Source: Cupriavidus basilensis OR16 (lineage in GTDB: Bacteria > Pseudomonadota > Gammaproteobacteria > Burkholderiales > Burkholderiaceae). Taken from it: a stretch of DNA of 64,000 nt. The DNA is taken from assembly GCF_000243095.1 (NCBI RefSeq), contig NZ_AHJE01000053.1, forward strand, positions 1 through 64,000. The letters run 5' to 3'. How positions within the stretch are numbered: the first letter of the stretch is position 1; every line of letters starts with the position of its first letter. The notes under the pieces are model-generated. The model saw only the letters and a program-made list of their open reading frames with translations. It ran no database searches and had not been told where the DNA came from. Positions 8,138-17,219 of the stretch are shown here, piece after piece. The position numbers were made by a program, and so were the translations under genes.

Positions 8138-10819
8138 TCAGGCACGCAGCGGATACGGCTTGCCAGGGTCGATCTCATACTTGTCAATGGCACGCTGCAC
8201 GATAGCCTTGTCCAAGGTACCCTCATCCGCCAGGGCCTTCAAAGCGGCCAGGACAATCCAGTGGCGGTCGACTTCGAAGAAGTGGCGCAATTGCTCACGC
8301 GTGTCCGATCTGCCGTAGCCGTCGGTGCCGAGCACCGTGTACCGCCGCGGCACAAACGGGCGGATCTGCTCCGCCAGCGCGCGCACGTAGTCAGTGGAGG
8401 CAATCACTGGGCCTTGCGCCTGCCCAAGGCACTGCTCGACGTGGGACCGCCGTGGCGGCGCTTCCGGGTGCAGGAGATTCCACCGCGTTGCCTCGTTGCC
8501 CTCGCGGGCCAGTTCGGTAAAGCTGGGGCAACCCCAGAGGTCAGCCTGCACGCCCCAGTCCCGCTGCAGCAGATCCGCTGCCGCGATGACCTCGCGGAAG
8601 ATGGTGCCGGCGCCGAGGAGCTGAACCCGGGGCGATGCGCTGTTGCCGTCCTCGCCGCGCCGGAATAGGTACATGCCCTTCAGGATGTCGGCCTCAGCAC
8701 CTGAAGGCATCGCCGGATGCTCGTAGTTCTCGTTCATCACGGTGATGTAGTAATACACATCCTCCTGGTCCTGGATCATCCGGCGCAGGCCATCCTGGAT
8801 GATCACAGCCAGCTCGTAGGCGAACGTCGGGTCGTAGCTGATGCAGTTGGGGATGGTTCCGCCCCAGACCAGGCTATGGCCGTCCTCATGCTGCAGGCCC
8901 TCCCCGTTCAGCGTCGTGCGACCCGCCGTTCCCCCCAGCAGGAAGCCGCGCGCGCGCTGGTCGCCGGCGGCCCAGGCCAGATCGCCGAAGCGCTGGAAGC
9001 CGAAGATCGAGTAGAAGATAAAGAACGGGATCATTGGCTCGCCGTGCGTCGAGTATGCCGTGGCGGCGGCAATCCAGTCCGCCATCGCCCCCGCCTCGTT
9101 GATGCCCTCCTGCAGAATCTGCCCGTCCTTCGATTCCTTGTAGAACATCAGCTGCGTGGCATCCTGCGGCGTGTAAGTCTGCCCCTGCTGCGACCAGATG
9201 CCGATCTGCCGGAACAACCCTTCCATGCCGAAGGTACGCGATTCGTCCGAGACGATCGGCACGATGCGCCGGCCCAGTACCTTATCGCGCAGCAGCGTGT
9301 TCAGGATGCGGACGTAGCTCATCGCGGTCGAGAACTCGCGCCCCTCGCCACCGGCTTTGAGCTGGGCGTCGAAGGCCGACAACGGCGGCACCGGCAGCGA
9401 CGGGCCGCGCCTGCGCCGGGACGGAAGAAAGCCGCCCAGCGCGCTGCGGCGCGCATGCAGGTATGCGTGCTCGCGGGAGCCTTCCTCGAACTTCAGGTAG
9501 GGCAAGGCTTCGAGCTGCTGGTCCGATAGGGGCAACTTGAACCGGTCACGGAAATGCATGAGCGCTTCCACGCGCATGCTCTTTTGCTGATGCGTGATGT
9601 TCTGGGCTTCGCCCGCCTCGCCCATGCCGTAGCCCTTGATGGTCTTCGCCAGGATGACGGTCGGCTGGCCCTGATGATCCGCGGCGGCCTGGTAGGCGGC
9701 ATAGACCTTGTGCGGATCATGGCCGCCGCGGTTCAACGCCCAGATATCGTCGTCCGACCAGTCGGCGACCATGGCCTTCAACTCGGGCGTGTTGAAGAAA
9801 TGCTCGCGCACGTAGGCGCCATCCTTGGCCTTGAAGGTCTGGTAGTCGCCGTCCACGCATTCCATCATCCGCCTGGCAAGGATGCCGGATTTGTCCCGCG
9901 CCAGCAGCGCATCCCACTTGCTGCCCCACACCACCTTGATGACGTTCCAGCCGGCGCCACGGAATTCCGCCTCCAGTTCCTGGATGATCTTGCCGTTGCC
10001 GCGGACCGGGCCATCGAGCCGTTGCAGGTTGCAGTTGATGACAAACACCAGGTTGTCCAGGTGCTCCCGCCCCGCCATGCCCAGCGCGCCACGAGATTCG
10101 GGCTCGTCCATCTCGCCATCGCCGCTGAACACCCAGACCTTGCGGCCGGCGTGCTGCCCGAAGCCGCGGTCTTGCAGGTACTTCATGAAGCGGGCCTGGT
10201 AGATGCCCATGATGGGGCCCAGCCCCATCGACACCGTCGGGAACTGCCAGAAGTCGGGCATCAGCCAGGGGTGCGGATAGGAAGAGATGCCCTTGCCGTC
10301 CACTTCCTGACGAAAGTTGTCCATCTGTTCTTCGGTCAACCGGCCTTCGAGGAAGGCCCGCGCATAGAAGCCAGGCGAAGAGTGCCCCTGGAAGAAGACC
10401 AGGTCACCGCCATGCTCGCCGGACGGCGCATGCCAGAAGTGATTGAAGCCGACCTCATACAGCGTCGCGGCAGACGCGAAACTGGCGATATGGCCGCCGA
10501 CATTGGTGTCGCGCGCTGCTCGCAGGACAAGCGCAACCGCATTCCAGCGGATATACGACCGGATGCGATGCTCGAGGTCCTGGTCGCCGGTACTCCTGGC
10601 CTGCACGTCAACGGGGATCGTATTGACGTAGGCCGTGTTCGCGCTGAACGGCAGGTAGATACCGGCGCCATGCGCACGCTCGATCAGTTTCTCGATCAGG
10701 AAGTGCGCGCGTTCCGTCCCTTCGTACGCGATGACGGCATCGAGCGCGTCGAGCCATTCCGCAGTTTCTTGCGTGTCAATGTCGTCGTCTGGGAAAGTGG
10801 GCGGCGTAGCTTGCGCCAT
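8138..10819 (-). CDS. aceE: Pyruvate dehydrogenase E1 component, homodimeric (AceE type)
   Basis: The 893-residue product is the thiamine-diphosphate-dependent E1 that decarboxylates pyruvate and passes the acetyl group to E2 lipoyl domains. The thiamine diphosphate/Mg motif is clear (GDGEMDEP followed by NLVFVINCNLQRLDGP), as are FFQGHSSPGFYARAFLEGR and GRTTLNGEGLQHEDGHS of the alpha-keto acid dehydrogenase E1 family. Length matches the roughly 890-residue family size. The start at 10819 is chosen because AGGAG lies 6 nt upstream of that ATG and the protein begins MAQATPP; earlier in-frame ATGs lack this. No E2 or E3 gene is nearby, so this is probably an accessory E1 working with subunits encoded elsewhere. 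It may be co-transcribed with the pirin gene 46 bp downstream. Confidence 0.92.
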   Translation of the reverse strand: MAQATPPTFPDDDIDTQETAEWLDALDAVIAYEGTERAHFLIEKLIERAHGAGIYLPFSANTAYVNTIPVDVQARSTGDQDLEHRIRSYIRWNAVALVLRAARDTNVGGHIASFASAATLYEVGFNHFWHAPSGEHGGDLVFFQGHSSPGFYARAFLEGRLTEEQMDNFRQEVDGKGISSYPHPWLMPDFWQFPTVSMGLGPIMGIYQARFMKYLQDRGFGQHAGRKVWVFSGDGEMDEPESRGALGMAGREHLDNLVFVINCNLQRLDGPVRGNGKIIQELEAEFRGAGWNVIKVVWGSKWDALLARDKSGILARRMMECVDGDYQTFKAKDGAYVREHFFNTPELKAMVADWSDDDIWALNRGGHDPHKVYAAYQAAADHQGQPTVILAKTIKGYGMGEAGEAQNITHQQKSMRVEALMHFRDRFKLPLSDQQLEALPYLKFEEGSREHAYLHARRSALGGFLPSRRRRGPSLPVPPLSAFDAQLKAGGEGREFSTAMSYVRILNTLLRDKVLGRRIVPIVSDESRTFGMEGLFRQIGIWSQQGQTYTPQDATQLMFYKESKDGQILQEGINEAGAMADWIAAATAYSTHGEPMIPFFIFYSIFGFQRFGDLAWAAGDQRARGFLLGGTAGRTTLNGEGLQHEDGHSLVWGGTIPNCISYDPTFAYELAVIIQDGLRRMIQDQEDVYYYITVMNENYEHPAMPSGAEADILKGMYLFRRGEDGNSASPRVQLLGAGTIFREVIAAADLLQRDWGVQADLWGCPSFTELAREGNEATRWNLLHPEAPPRRSHVEQCLGQAQGPVIASTDYVRALAEQIRPFVPRRYTVLGTDGYGRSDTREQLRHFFEVDRHWIVLAALKALADEGTLDKAIVQRAIDKYEIDPGKPYPLRA

Positions 10820-10995
10820 GCTGAACTCCTCTTGGGCAAGGTTGGAGCGAAGTGTCCGGCAATCCATATGGGAAGACTCCCCGGACAGGGGAGTAAAGCG
10901 TAGCATCCGCACTTCGCCGCGGTAAGGTTCCAGTTATCGAACACGCTGTTCCGTCAGCGCGAACAGCAGGCCGACGGATCAGGCTGACGACCTTG

Positions 10996-11385
10996 TCACG
11001 CCGCGCCAGCCGGCACGGGCGTTGACGCCCATGCGACCATCTGCCAGCCACCGCCGCCACGCTTCCAAACGCTCAGGAATCGGTTGTCCAGAGTGCGCTC
11101 GACGCCATCGACGACAGCTTCGATCACCACCATGCCGTGCATCATCGCCAAGCCGTCATAAATGATTTGCTCCACATCACTCAAGCGGGCGTCCAGGTAT
11201 CTGACTCGCCCGTTCGCCAGCGAGGCGAGGTACGCTTGCTTGCCCTCCCGCAGCGCGGACGAATGCGTGTAGGAAAGTTCCTCGGCCAGCAGGCCTTCCA
11301 GCGCGGCGATATCGCCGGCAAGCATGGCGCGGTACCGGGCTTCGTCGGCCAGCTTCAGTTGCGCAACGGCCGTTGTGTGTTCCAT
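10996..11385 (-). CDS. NTF2-like/SnoaL-fold small protein
   Basis: This 129-residue protein has the DUF4440/nuclear-transport-factor-2 layout: LKLADEARYRAMLAGDIAALEGLLAEEL, then YTHSSALREGKQAYL, and a C-terminal beta sheet (VERTLDNRFLSVWKRGGGGWQMVAWAST). The fold serves as a small hydrophobic pocket in isomerases, hydrolases and ring-hydroxylase small subunits; no specific activity can be assigned. AAGGAG precedes the start. It is 27 bp downstream of livF on the same strand, so it is likely the last gene of the transporter operon. Confidence 0.8.
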   Translation of the reverse strand: MEHTTAVAQLKLADEARYRAMLAGDIAALEGLLAEELSYTHSSALREGKQAYLASLANGRVRYLDARLSDVEQIIYDGLAMMHGMVVIEAVVDGVERTLDNRFLSVWKRGGGGWQMVAWASTPVPAGAA

Positions 11386-11412
11386 GCTGTCTTCTCCTTG
11401 AATTGCTGGGCA

Positions 11413-12132
11413 TCAGCCCTGCAGGTAGGCCTTGATCAATGTCTTGTCGTTCAACACCGCGCTCCATTCCCCCCGGCGAACCTCATGGATTACACGCCCC
11501 ACCGACAGGACGTAAGCGCGGTCGGTCATCTCGGAGGCAATCGCCACGCTCTGCTCCACCAGCACGATGCTCATGCCGCGCGCCCGCAACTGGTTCAGCA
11601 CCGCCAGTATCTCCTTGACGATCCTGGGCGCCAGCCCGGTGGTCAGTTCATCCATGATTAGCAAGTCGGGTTGCAGCAACAGCGCGCGGGCGATCGCGAC
11701 CATCTGCTGCTGGCCGCCGGACAGCAGTTCCACCGCGCACTGCCCGCGCTCGCGCAGGATCGCGAAGAGATCGCAGACTTCGTCGAATGAAAAGCGCGTC
11801 TTGCCGCCATTGGCACGCTTGCCGGCGCGCTCGGCAAGCCGCAGGTTGTCATGGACCGACAGCTCGGTGAACAGGTTCCGGTTCTCCAGCACCACCGCGA
11901 TGCCGTGCTCGAACCGCCGGTAGCCAGGCACCCGGCTGATCTCGACGCCATCCTTGACAATGCTGCCTCCCATCGGCCTGATCAGGCCGGACAGGGTCCG
12001 CACCAGTGCCGTCTTGCCGGCGCCATTGGCGCCCACTACGGCAACCGCCTCGCCCTGCTCCACATCGATATCGATCTCGTGCAGCACCGGCACTGTCCCG
12101 TAGCCGGCGCGCAAGCCTCTTACCTGTAGCAT
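11413..12132 (-). CDS. livF: Branched-chain-type ABC importer, ATPase LivF
   Basis: The 239-residue ATPase has Walker A (GANGAGKTALV), the signature motif (LLSGGQQQMVAIARAL), Walker B (LLIMDEL) and the LivF C-terminus (RAYVLSVGRVIHE). It pairs with LivG to power uptake through LivH/LivM. It begins 2 bp after the livG stop. In this family the substrate range covers amino acids, urea, short acids and aromatic acids; the neighbouring CoA-transferase and lyase genes suggest an organic acid. The sequence between Walker A and the signature is normal. A degraded fragment of a similar gene lies at 63850-64000. Confidence 0.92.
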   Translation of the reverse strand: MLQVRGLRAGYGTVPVLHEIDIDVEQGEAVAVVGANGAGKTALVRTLSGLIRPMGGSIVKDGVEISRVPGYRRFEHGIAVVLENRNLFTELSVHDNLRLAERAGKRANGGKTRFSFDEVCDLFAILRERGQCAVELLSGGQQQMVAIARALLLQPDLLIMDELTTGLAPRIVKEILAVLNQLRARGMSIVLVEQSVAIASEMTDRAYVLSVGRVIHEVRRGEWSAVLNDKTLIKAYLQG

Positions 12133-12134
12133 TG

Positions 12135-12944
12135 TCAGACTCCCATATAGGCTTCACGTACACGCGGATCGGCCTGCACCTCAGGCAGCGCCCCGGTGGC
12201 GATGATCTCGCCAAAATACAGCACGTGCACGGTGTCGCAAGCCGTCATCAGCCCCATATCGTGGGAGACCAGCAGGATGGTGATGCCTTGCTCGTTCAGA
12301 CGCGCGATCCACGCTGCCAGCGTTTCGATCTCGTCGCTGTTGAGACCGGAGGACGGCTCATCCAGCAGCAGCAGGCGCGGATTGCCGATGCAGGCGCGTG
12401 CCAGTTCGACAATGCGGCGCTGCCCAGCGGGGAGGCTTCCCGCCAGGTTGTCCTGCAGCCGTGCCAGGCCGAACTTCTCGCAGCAAGCCTGTGCGGACGC
12501 ACGCATCGCGCGCAGTTCGGCACGGGACTTCGGGGTGCGCAGCATGGCTTGCAGCACGCCCGAACTCGTTGCCTTGTAGCAGCCCACCATCAGGTTTTCC
12601 AGCACGGTCATGTGCTCGAAGACCTGGGGCGTCTGGAACGTCCGGACCAGGCCGGCGCGGCTGCGCTGCTGGATCGAATCGGCGGTGATCTCTCGCCCCG
12701 CCAGCGATACCCTGCCGCCCTTCGGGCGCAGGAAGCCGGAGATGATATTGAAGCAGGTGGTCTTGCCGCTGCCGTTCGGACCGATCAGGCCGACGATCCG
12801 GCCCGCGGGCACCTCGAAGCTCACGTTGCGCAGGACGTCGAGGCCGCCGAAACTGTGCGCGACGCCTTCGAGCGTCAGCAAGGACGGCGTGGCGGCGTGC
12901 ACGGCATGCGCGCCGGTTCTGAAATCAGGCACGGGAGCATTCAT
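12135..12944 (-). CDS. livG: Branched-chain-type ABC importer, ATPase LivG
   Basis: The 269-residue ATPase carries Walker A (GPNGSGKTTCFNII), a signature segment (GSLPAGQRRIVELARA), Walker B (RLLLLDEPSSGLN) and the LivG tail (IATGALPEVQADPRVREAYMGV). The start at 12944 (MNAPVPDF) is chosen because it overlaps the livM stop as ATGA, typical translational coupling; the open frame continues upstream only as a shadow of livM. The signature reads LPAGQ rather than LSGGQ, as is common in LivG. Confidence 0.92.
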   Translation of the reverse strand: MNAPVPDFRTGAHAVHAATPSLLTLEGVAHSFGGLDVLRNVSFEVPAGRIVGLIGPNGSGKTTCFNIISGFLRPKGGRVSLAGREITADSIQQRSRAGLVRTFQTPQVFEHMTVLENLMVGCYKATSSGVLQAMLRTPKSRAELRAMRASAQACCEKFGLARLQDNLAGSLPAGQRRIVELARACIGNPRLLLLDEPSSGLNSDEIETLAAWIARLNEQGITILLVSHDMGLMTACDTVHVLYFGEIIATGALPEVQADPRVREAYMGV

Positions 12945-13876
12945 TGCGCCGCCCTCCACGACCTGGCGCGCATCAGCGCACCCACCAGCCCACCCGGCAT
13001 CAGGGTCACGACCAGAACTAGCGCCAGACCGAACAGCACCTGGTGGAAGTCTCCCAGGCCGCTGAGCAACTCTGGCGCCAGGGCGACGAACAGCGCCCCC
13101 AGCACCACGCCATAGACAGAGCGCGCACCGGCAACGACCGGCACCAGCAAGAAGACGATGGATCGCTCCACGGTGAAGCTCTGCACGCTGACAAACGACA
13201 CGTAGTGCGCGAACAGGGAACCCGCCAACGAGCCGAGCATGGCGGACAGCACGAACATCGCCGTCTTCAGCCCGCGCATGTCGATGCCCAGCACTTCGGC
13301 CGCCGGCGCGGCGTCGCGCATGGCCCGCATCGACAGGCCCGGCCTGCCCTTGACCAGGTTGTCCACCAGCCACAGCAGCAGGATCGCGAGCGGCCAGATG
13401 AAGTAGTAGTAGCGCTCCGGCGTGTCAAGCATAAAGCCGAACAGCGACAGCTTCGGAATGCCGCCGATGCCGAGCGTGCCGCCGGTCAGCCAGTCCCACT
13501 CGAAGAAGAGCACATTGGCGATGCTCCCCACCGCAAGCGTAGCCAGGGCGAGAAAGAAGCCGCCGAGACGCAGCACCGGCGTGCCGATGATCGCAGCCAG
13601 CACGGCGCTGAAGACCAGGCCGGCGGCGAACCCGCCCAGCGCCGGCCAGCCGAGTACCGTGGTGCAGTAGGCCGACGCATACGCGCCAAAGCCATAGAAC
13701 GCGGCCTGCCCGAGGTTGACGATGCCGCACTGCCCGAGCAGCAGGCCAACGCCCAGTCCGCCGACCGTCAGGATCGCCGCGAAGTTCAGCATATCCAGGT
13801 AGTGTCGAGACAGCATCTGCCCGGCCACCGCCCATAGCACCAGGGCGATAAGCACCAGCGCACGCGAATAGTTCAT
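12941..13876 (-). CDS. livM: Branched-chain-type ABC importer, permease LivM
   Basis: This 311-residue membrane protein shows about eight to ten hydrophobic segments and the LivM hallmarks ILTVGGLGVGLLLGQCGIVN and QAAFYGFGAYASAY, plus the late cytoplasmic motif with GRPGLSMRAMRDAAPAAEVLG. It forms the channel with LivH. It follows livH by 2 bp and overlaps livG by 4 bp. It appears intact. Confidence 0.92.
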   Translation of the reverse strand: MNYSRALVLIALVLWAVAGQMLSRHYLDMLNFAAILTVGGLGVGLLLGQCGIVNLGQAAFYGFGAYASAYCTTVLGWPALGGFAAGLVFSAVLAAIIGTPVLRLGGFFLALATLAVGSIANVLFFEWDWLTGGTLGIGGIPKLSLFGFMLDTPERYYYFIWPLAILLLWLVDNLVKGRPGLSMRAMRDAAPAAEVLGIDMRGLKTAMFVLSAMLGSLAGSLFAHYVSFVSVQSFTVERSIVFLLVPVVAGARSVYGVVLGALFVALAPELLSGLGDFHQVLFGLALVLVVTLMPGGLVGALMRARSWRAAQ

Positions 13877-13878
13877 GG

Positions 13879-14768
13879 TTATCCTCCTTTGCGGCCCACG
13901 CGGCCAAGCATGCCGTTGGGAAGCAGAATCATGATGACGATCAGGATCGACAAAGCGATCACATCGCGGTAGCCCGATGGGAAGCCCAGCACGGCCAGCG
14001 ATTCGATCAGGCCAAGCATCAGCCCGCCGACGACGGCGCCCAGCGGATTGCTCAACCCGCCGAGGATGGCGGCCGCGAAGCCTTTCAGCGTGAGGCCGAT
14101 GCCCATCTGGTAGTTCATGGCGATCAGCGGCGTGACCAGGATGCCGGCAATGGCGCCGAACCCGCCGCCAAGCAGGAACGTCAGGGACCGCATCCGGCGC
14201 ACATTGATGCCGGTGGTGGTGGCCCCGTCGGGATCAAGCGAGGCGGCCGTCATGGCCAGGCCCGTCAGCGTCCTGGTGTATAGAACAGGCGCAGCAGGCC
14301 AACCAGCAGCGCGGCAATGCCGATCAGGGACAAAGCGTGCGTCGGCGTGACGGCGCCGAGGAGTTCGACCACGCCGTCACCGCCGATGCCCGGCAGCAGA
14401 TGCGAATCGCGCCCGCCGACATACAGCGCGGCGGCGGACAAGGTGAAGGCCAGCCCGATGGTCAGCAGCAGATAGCTTTCCTCGGTGGCTCCGCGCCGCG
14501 TCATCGGCCGCACGAACAGCAGGTCGATGACCAGGCCGCTGGCCGCCCCAGCGGCGATGCCAGCAGGGATGGCCAGCACGTAGGGCAGCCCCACTGCCTG
14601 CAGCGCGAACACTGCCACCAGTCCGCCGACCACGGCGAACTCGCCTTGCATGGCGTTGACGATGCGGGTGCCCTTGTAGATGACTGCCATGCCGACGCCG
14701 ATCAGCGCGTAGACAAAGCCATTGGTGATCCCGGACAGGACCGCCTGGATGATGAGACTCATGGACAT
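13879..14768 (-). pseudogene. livH: Branched-chain-type ABC importer, permease LivH, frameshifted
   Basis: Two adjacent frames together make one LivH of about 295 residues. The first (from 14768) runs from MSMSLIIQAVLSGITNGFVY to LLRLFYTPGR and stops; the second resumes RTLTGLAMTAASLDPDGATT to the C-terminus GRVGRKGG. The join at about 14276-14283 reads TTCTATACACC where TTCTACACC would keep the frame, so a 2-nt TA insertion explains the break. The start is supported by AGAGGAAC just upstream. Without LivH the importer should not work, so either the locus is damaged or this is a sequencing error. All other transporter genes are intact. Confidence 0.85.
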
Positions 14769-14798
14769 CGTGGTTCCTCTCAGATTGCCAGTATCCCG

Positions 14799-15965
14799 CT
14801 AGGGCTTGGCGGCCGTGTAGCCGAGGCGCACGAACTGGCCCTTTTGCAACCGCGAGTAGGTGAAACCGGCAAGCGTCATGCCGCCCATGTCGGACGCAGC
14901 GAAGTCATAGCGGGTGGTGGCGCCCAGATATGGCTTGCGCAGTGCGCTGCAGAGCTTTTCGTTCGGCGCGTCCGCGCCGGCGGTCTTCAGGCCGTCGGCC
15001 AGCGCCATCACGGCGTCCCACGCGACCGCGGAGAAGTGCTTGGGCAGCTTGCCGTACTCCTTGCGATACGCTTCGACGAACACCTTCTGGTTCGGCAGCG
15101 GGTCCTCGGCCACCACGAACTCTGAGTGGATGATGTTGTCCGCCGCATCGCCCATCGCTTTGACGGTCTCGTAGGTGGCGGTGCCGTGCACGGAAAGGAT
15201 GGGCACGCCGATCTTCAGTTGGCGCACATTGCGGAACGGCGCGGGCGAGGTCGAGATGATGATGAGCGCATCGGGCGTGGTTGCCTTCACCTTGGCCGCC
15301 TGGGTGGTCACGTCGGTCGCGGCGATTTCGAATTTCTCCACCTGCACGAAGCTGACCCCGTACTCGCGGTCCAGGTTCTTCATGCTGTTCCACACCACTT
15401 GCCCGTAGCCGGAGTCATGCAGCACGCCAATCCGCTTGAGGCCATTGTCGCGGGCGTAGGAGAGCACGGCGCGCGCGTTGAGCTCCTGCGAGGGCGTCAT
15501 GTGAAATACGCAGGTGCGCTCGCGCTCCACCGCCGGCCCCAGGCCGGAAAAAGCGAATACGGGCAGTTTCTGCGGCTGCGTGATGCTGCCGATGGCAACG
15601 GTCTGCGCAATTCCCGTGGGCCCCACAATGGCGCGCACCTTGTGCGTGTACATCAGTGCGTTCGCCTTGGCCACCGCGGAGTCCGGACTGGACCCGTCGT
15701 CCTCGAACACGATCTCGAGCAGGCGTCCCTGGATGCCGCCGCGGCCATTGATCACCTTCTGGGCCAACAGGGCGCCTTCGCGTTCGGCGAGCCCCACGGC
15801 GGCAAGTCCGCCGGTCGTCGACAACAGCGCGCCAATACGGATTGGCTCGCCGCCCGGCTTCGGCTGGGCCAGGGCCGCCCCTACCGCGCATGTGAACGCC
15901 ATGCCCGCGATGACGGCGGCCATCGCCTTCCTGGGCATCCGTAGATGGATTGCTCTGTAGCTCAT
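14799..15965 (-). CDS. Periplasmic substrate-binding protein of the Liv-type ABC importer
   Basis: The 388-residue protein has a signal peptide (AAVIAGMAFTCAVGAALAQ) and the two-lobed type I periplasmic binding fold: PIRIGALLSTTGGLAAVG at the start of the mature part, then VRAIVGPTGIAQTVAI and VEKFEIAATDVTTQAAKVKA. It delivers the substrate to the LivHMGF complex. The start at 15965 (MSYRAIHL) has GGAGC upstream; the longer frame to 16040 is not favoured. Its gene heads the transporter set and lies 30 bp upstream of livH. Members of this subgroup often bind aromatic or dicarboxylic acids, but the ligand cannot be read from sequence. Confidence 0.9.
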   Translation of the reverse strand: MSYRAIHLRMPRKAMAAVIAGMAFTCAVGAALAQPKPGGEPIRIGALLSTTGGLAAVGLAEREGALLAQKVINGRGGIQGRLLEIVFEDDGSSPDSAVAKANALMYTHKVRAIVGPTGIAQTVAIGSITQPQKLPVFAFSGLGPAVERERTCVFHMTPSQELNARAVLSYARDNGLKRIGVLHDSGYGQVVWNSMKNLDREYGVSFVQVEKFEIAATDVTTQAAKVKATTPDALIIISTSPAPFRNVRQLKIGVPILSVHGTATYETVKAMGDAADNIIHSEFVVAEDPLPNQKVFVEAYRKEYGKLPKHFSAVAWDAVMALADGLKTAGADAPNEKLCSALRKPYLGATTRYDFAASDMGGMTLAGFTYSRLQKGQFVRLGYTAAKP

Positions 15966-16024
15966 GTCTGCTCCGTTTCTATTATTAGTGATTGACCCGA
16001 GGGCCTTGATGGATCGGCCCGGGC

Positions 16025-16945
16025 TCACGGCCCCGGGCAAGACGGGCGGAAGTCCTGCGCATCGGCATGCCCGCTCATCATCGCCAGCACGTCAGCAAGC
16101 GCGGCCACATCGAGATGACTCATATCCCGGCTCTGCATCATGGCGAGGTACTGGCGTACCAGGGATGAAATCGGCAGCGCGGCGTCGTTGCGGCGAGCGA
16201 CCGCCAGCGCCAGGTCCAGGTCCTTCACCACAAGCGAGATGGCGCCGTCGGCGCTGTACTCGCGCTGCTTCAGTTTTTCCGCCTTGGTCTTGTAGTGCGG
16301 ACTGGCCACGATGCTGTCGTTGATCGCGTCGATCATGAGCGCGCGGTCCAGCCCCGCGCGCGCGCCGAAGGCGAGCCCTTCGCCGATCACCGCGGTGCTC
16401 ATGAACACCATCAGGTTGATCATGAGCTTGATGACGCGCGCCTCTTCGGCCTCTCCGACATAGGTTTGCCTCGCCGTGAGACAGGCCAGGACCGGGCGCA
16501 CAGCATCGAAGGCCTCCTTCGGGCCGGAGACATAGCTGCTCAATTGCGCGCTCGCCGCCAGCGACACCGTCCCGGAGACCGGAGCGCGCAGGTACTGCAC
16601 GCCACGCTGTGCAAGCGCCTGCGCAACCGTGGCAGAGACATCGGGCGAGACGGTGCTCATATCGACATGGATCCCGGCACCCGCCGCTCCGGCGAGGAGG
16701 CCATCCTCGGACATGACAATGTCGCGCAACCCCTCATCGTTGAATATGGTCGAGAAGACTACGTCCACCGCCGCCATCAGGTCCTTCGGCGAGGCTGTCA
16801 TGGCTGCGCCCGCCGCGATGACGGGTTCGCACTGCGAAGCTGTCTTGTCGAAGACCATCACTGGATAGCCGGCGTTCAGCAGGTTCAGGCACATTGGCCG
16901 GCCCATGGCGCCGACGCCAATCCAGCCGATTCGCAAGGGATTCAT
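16025..16945 (-). CDS. NAD(P)-dependent beta-hydroxyacid dehydrogenase, 3-hydroxyisobutyrate dehydrogenase family
   Basis: The 306-residue enzyme has an N-terminal Rossmann motif (IGWIGVGAMGRPMCLNLL), the substrate-binding segment YLRAPVSGTVSLA, and the catalytic-Lys region EEARVIKLMINLMVF. The family oxidises beta-hydroxyacids such as 3-hydroxyisobutyrate or tartronate semialdehyde reversibly. It lies 59 bp upstream of the binding-protein gene and downstream of the Bug/LeuCD/lyase genes, so it likely acts on a hydroxyacid in the same pathway. The 274-bp space before it (16946-17219) has a T/A-rich stretch and may hold a promoter for the transporter half of this run. Confidence 0.88.
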   Translation of the reverse strand: MNPLRIGWIGVGAMGRPMCLNLLNAGYPVMVFDKTASQCEPVIAAGAAMTASPKDLMAAVDVVFSTIFNDEGLRDIVMSEDGLLAGAAGAGIHVDMSTVSPDVSATVAQALAQRGVQYLRAPVSGTVSLAASAQLSSYVSGPKEAFDAVRPVLACLTARQTYVGEAEEARVIKLMINLMVFMSTAVIGEGLAFGARAGLDRALMIDAINDSIVASPHYKTKAEKLKQREYSADGAISLVVKDLDLALAVARRNDAALPISSLVRQYLAMMQSRDMSHLDVAALADVLAMMSGHADAQDFRPSCPGP

Positions 16946-17219
16946 GCTTTGTCTCGTCCTTTATGTGCTTTTGGTCAACGCTCATTTTTTCGTCAAAAAA
17001 AGTCGTTGTGCGAAGAAATTTAGTTGAGAACCCGAAGGCAGGCAAGGCGGGGTTTTCACCGGAGGTGGGAGATACCGCGAGCCATGCGGGCATGGGGGCG
17101 CCTTGCAGCCTGAGAGAGGCCGCAAGGCGCGATGCGGGAACAGCCCTCGACGCCCTATTGCCTGTGCAAAGTGAGTGATCGAGGGCGCGGCGGCCATGTG
17201 CCGCCTATGGACCGGCCAG

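Noticed and set aside
12945..13373. N-terminal extension of LivG to 13373
   Set aside because: It overlaps livM out of frame and has no ATPase similarity; ATG 12944 overlaps the livM stop as ATGA.
13043..13837. Long plus-strand frame opposite livM
   Set aside because: Gln/Arg/His-rich antisense of a membrane protein gene; no domain. Similar long antisense frames opposite aceE, leuCD and the CoA-transferase were rejected on the same grounds.
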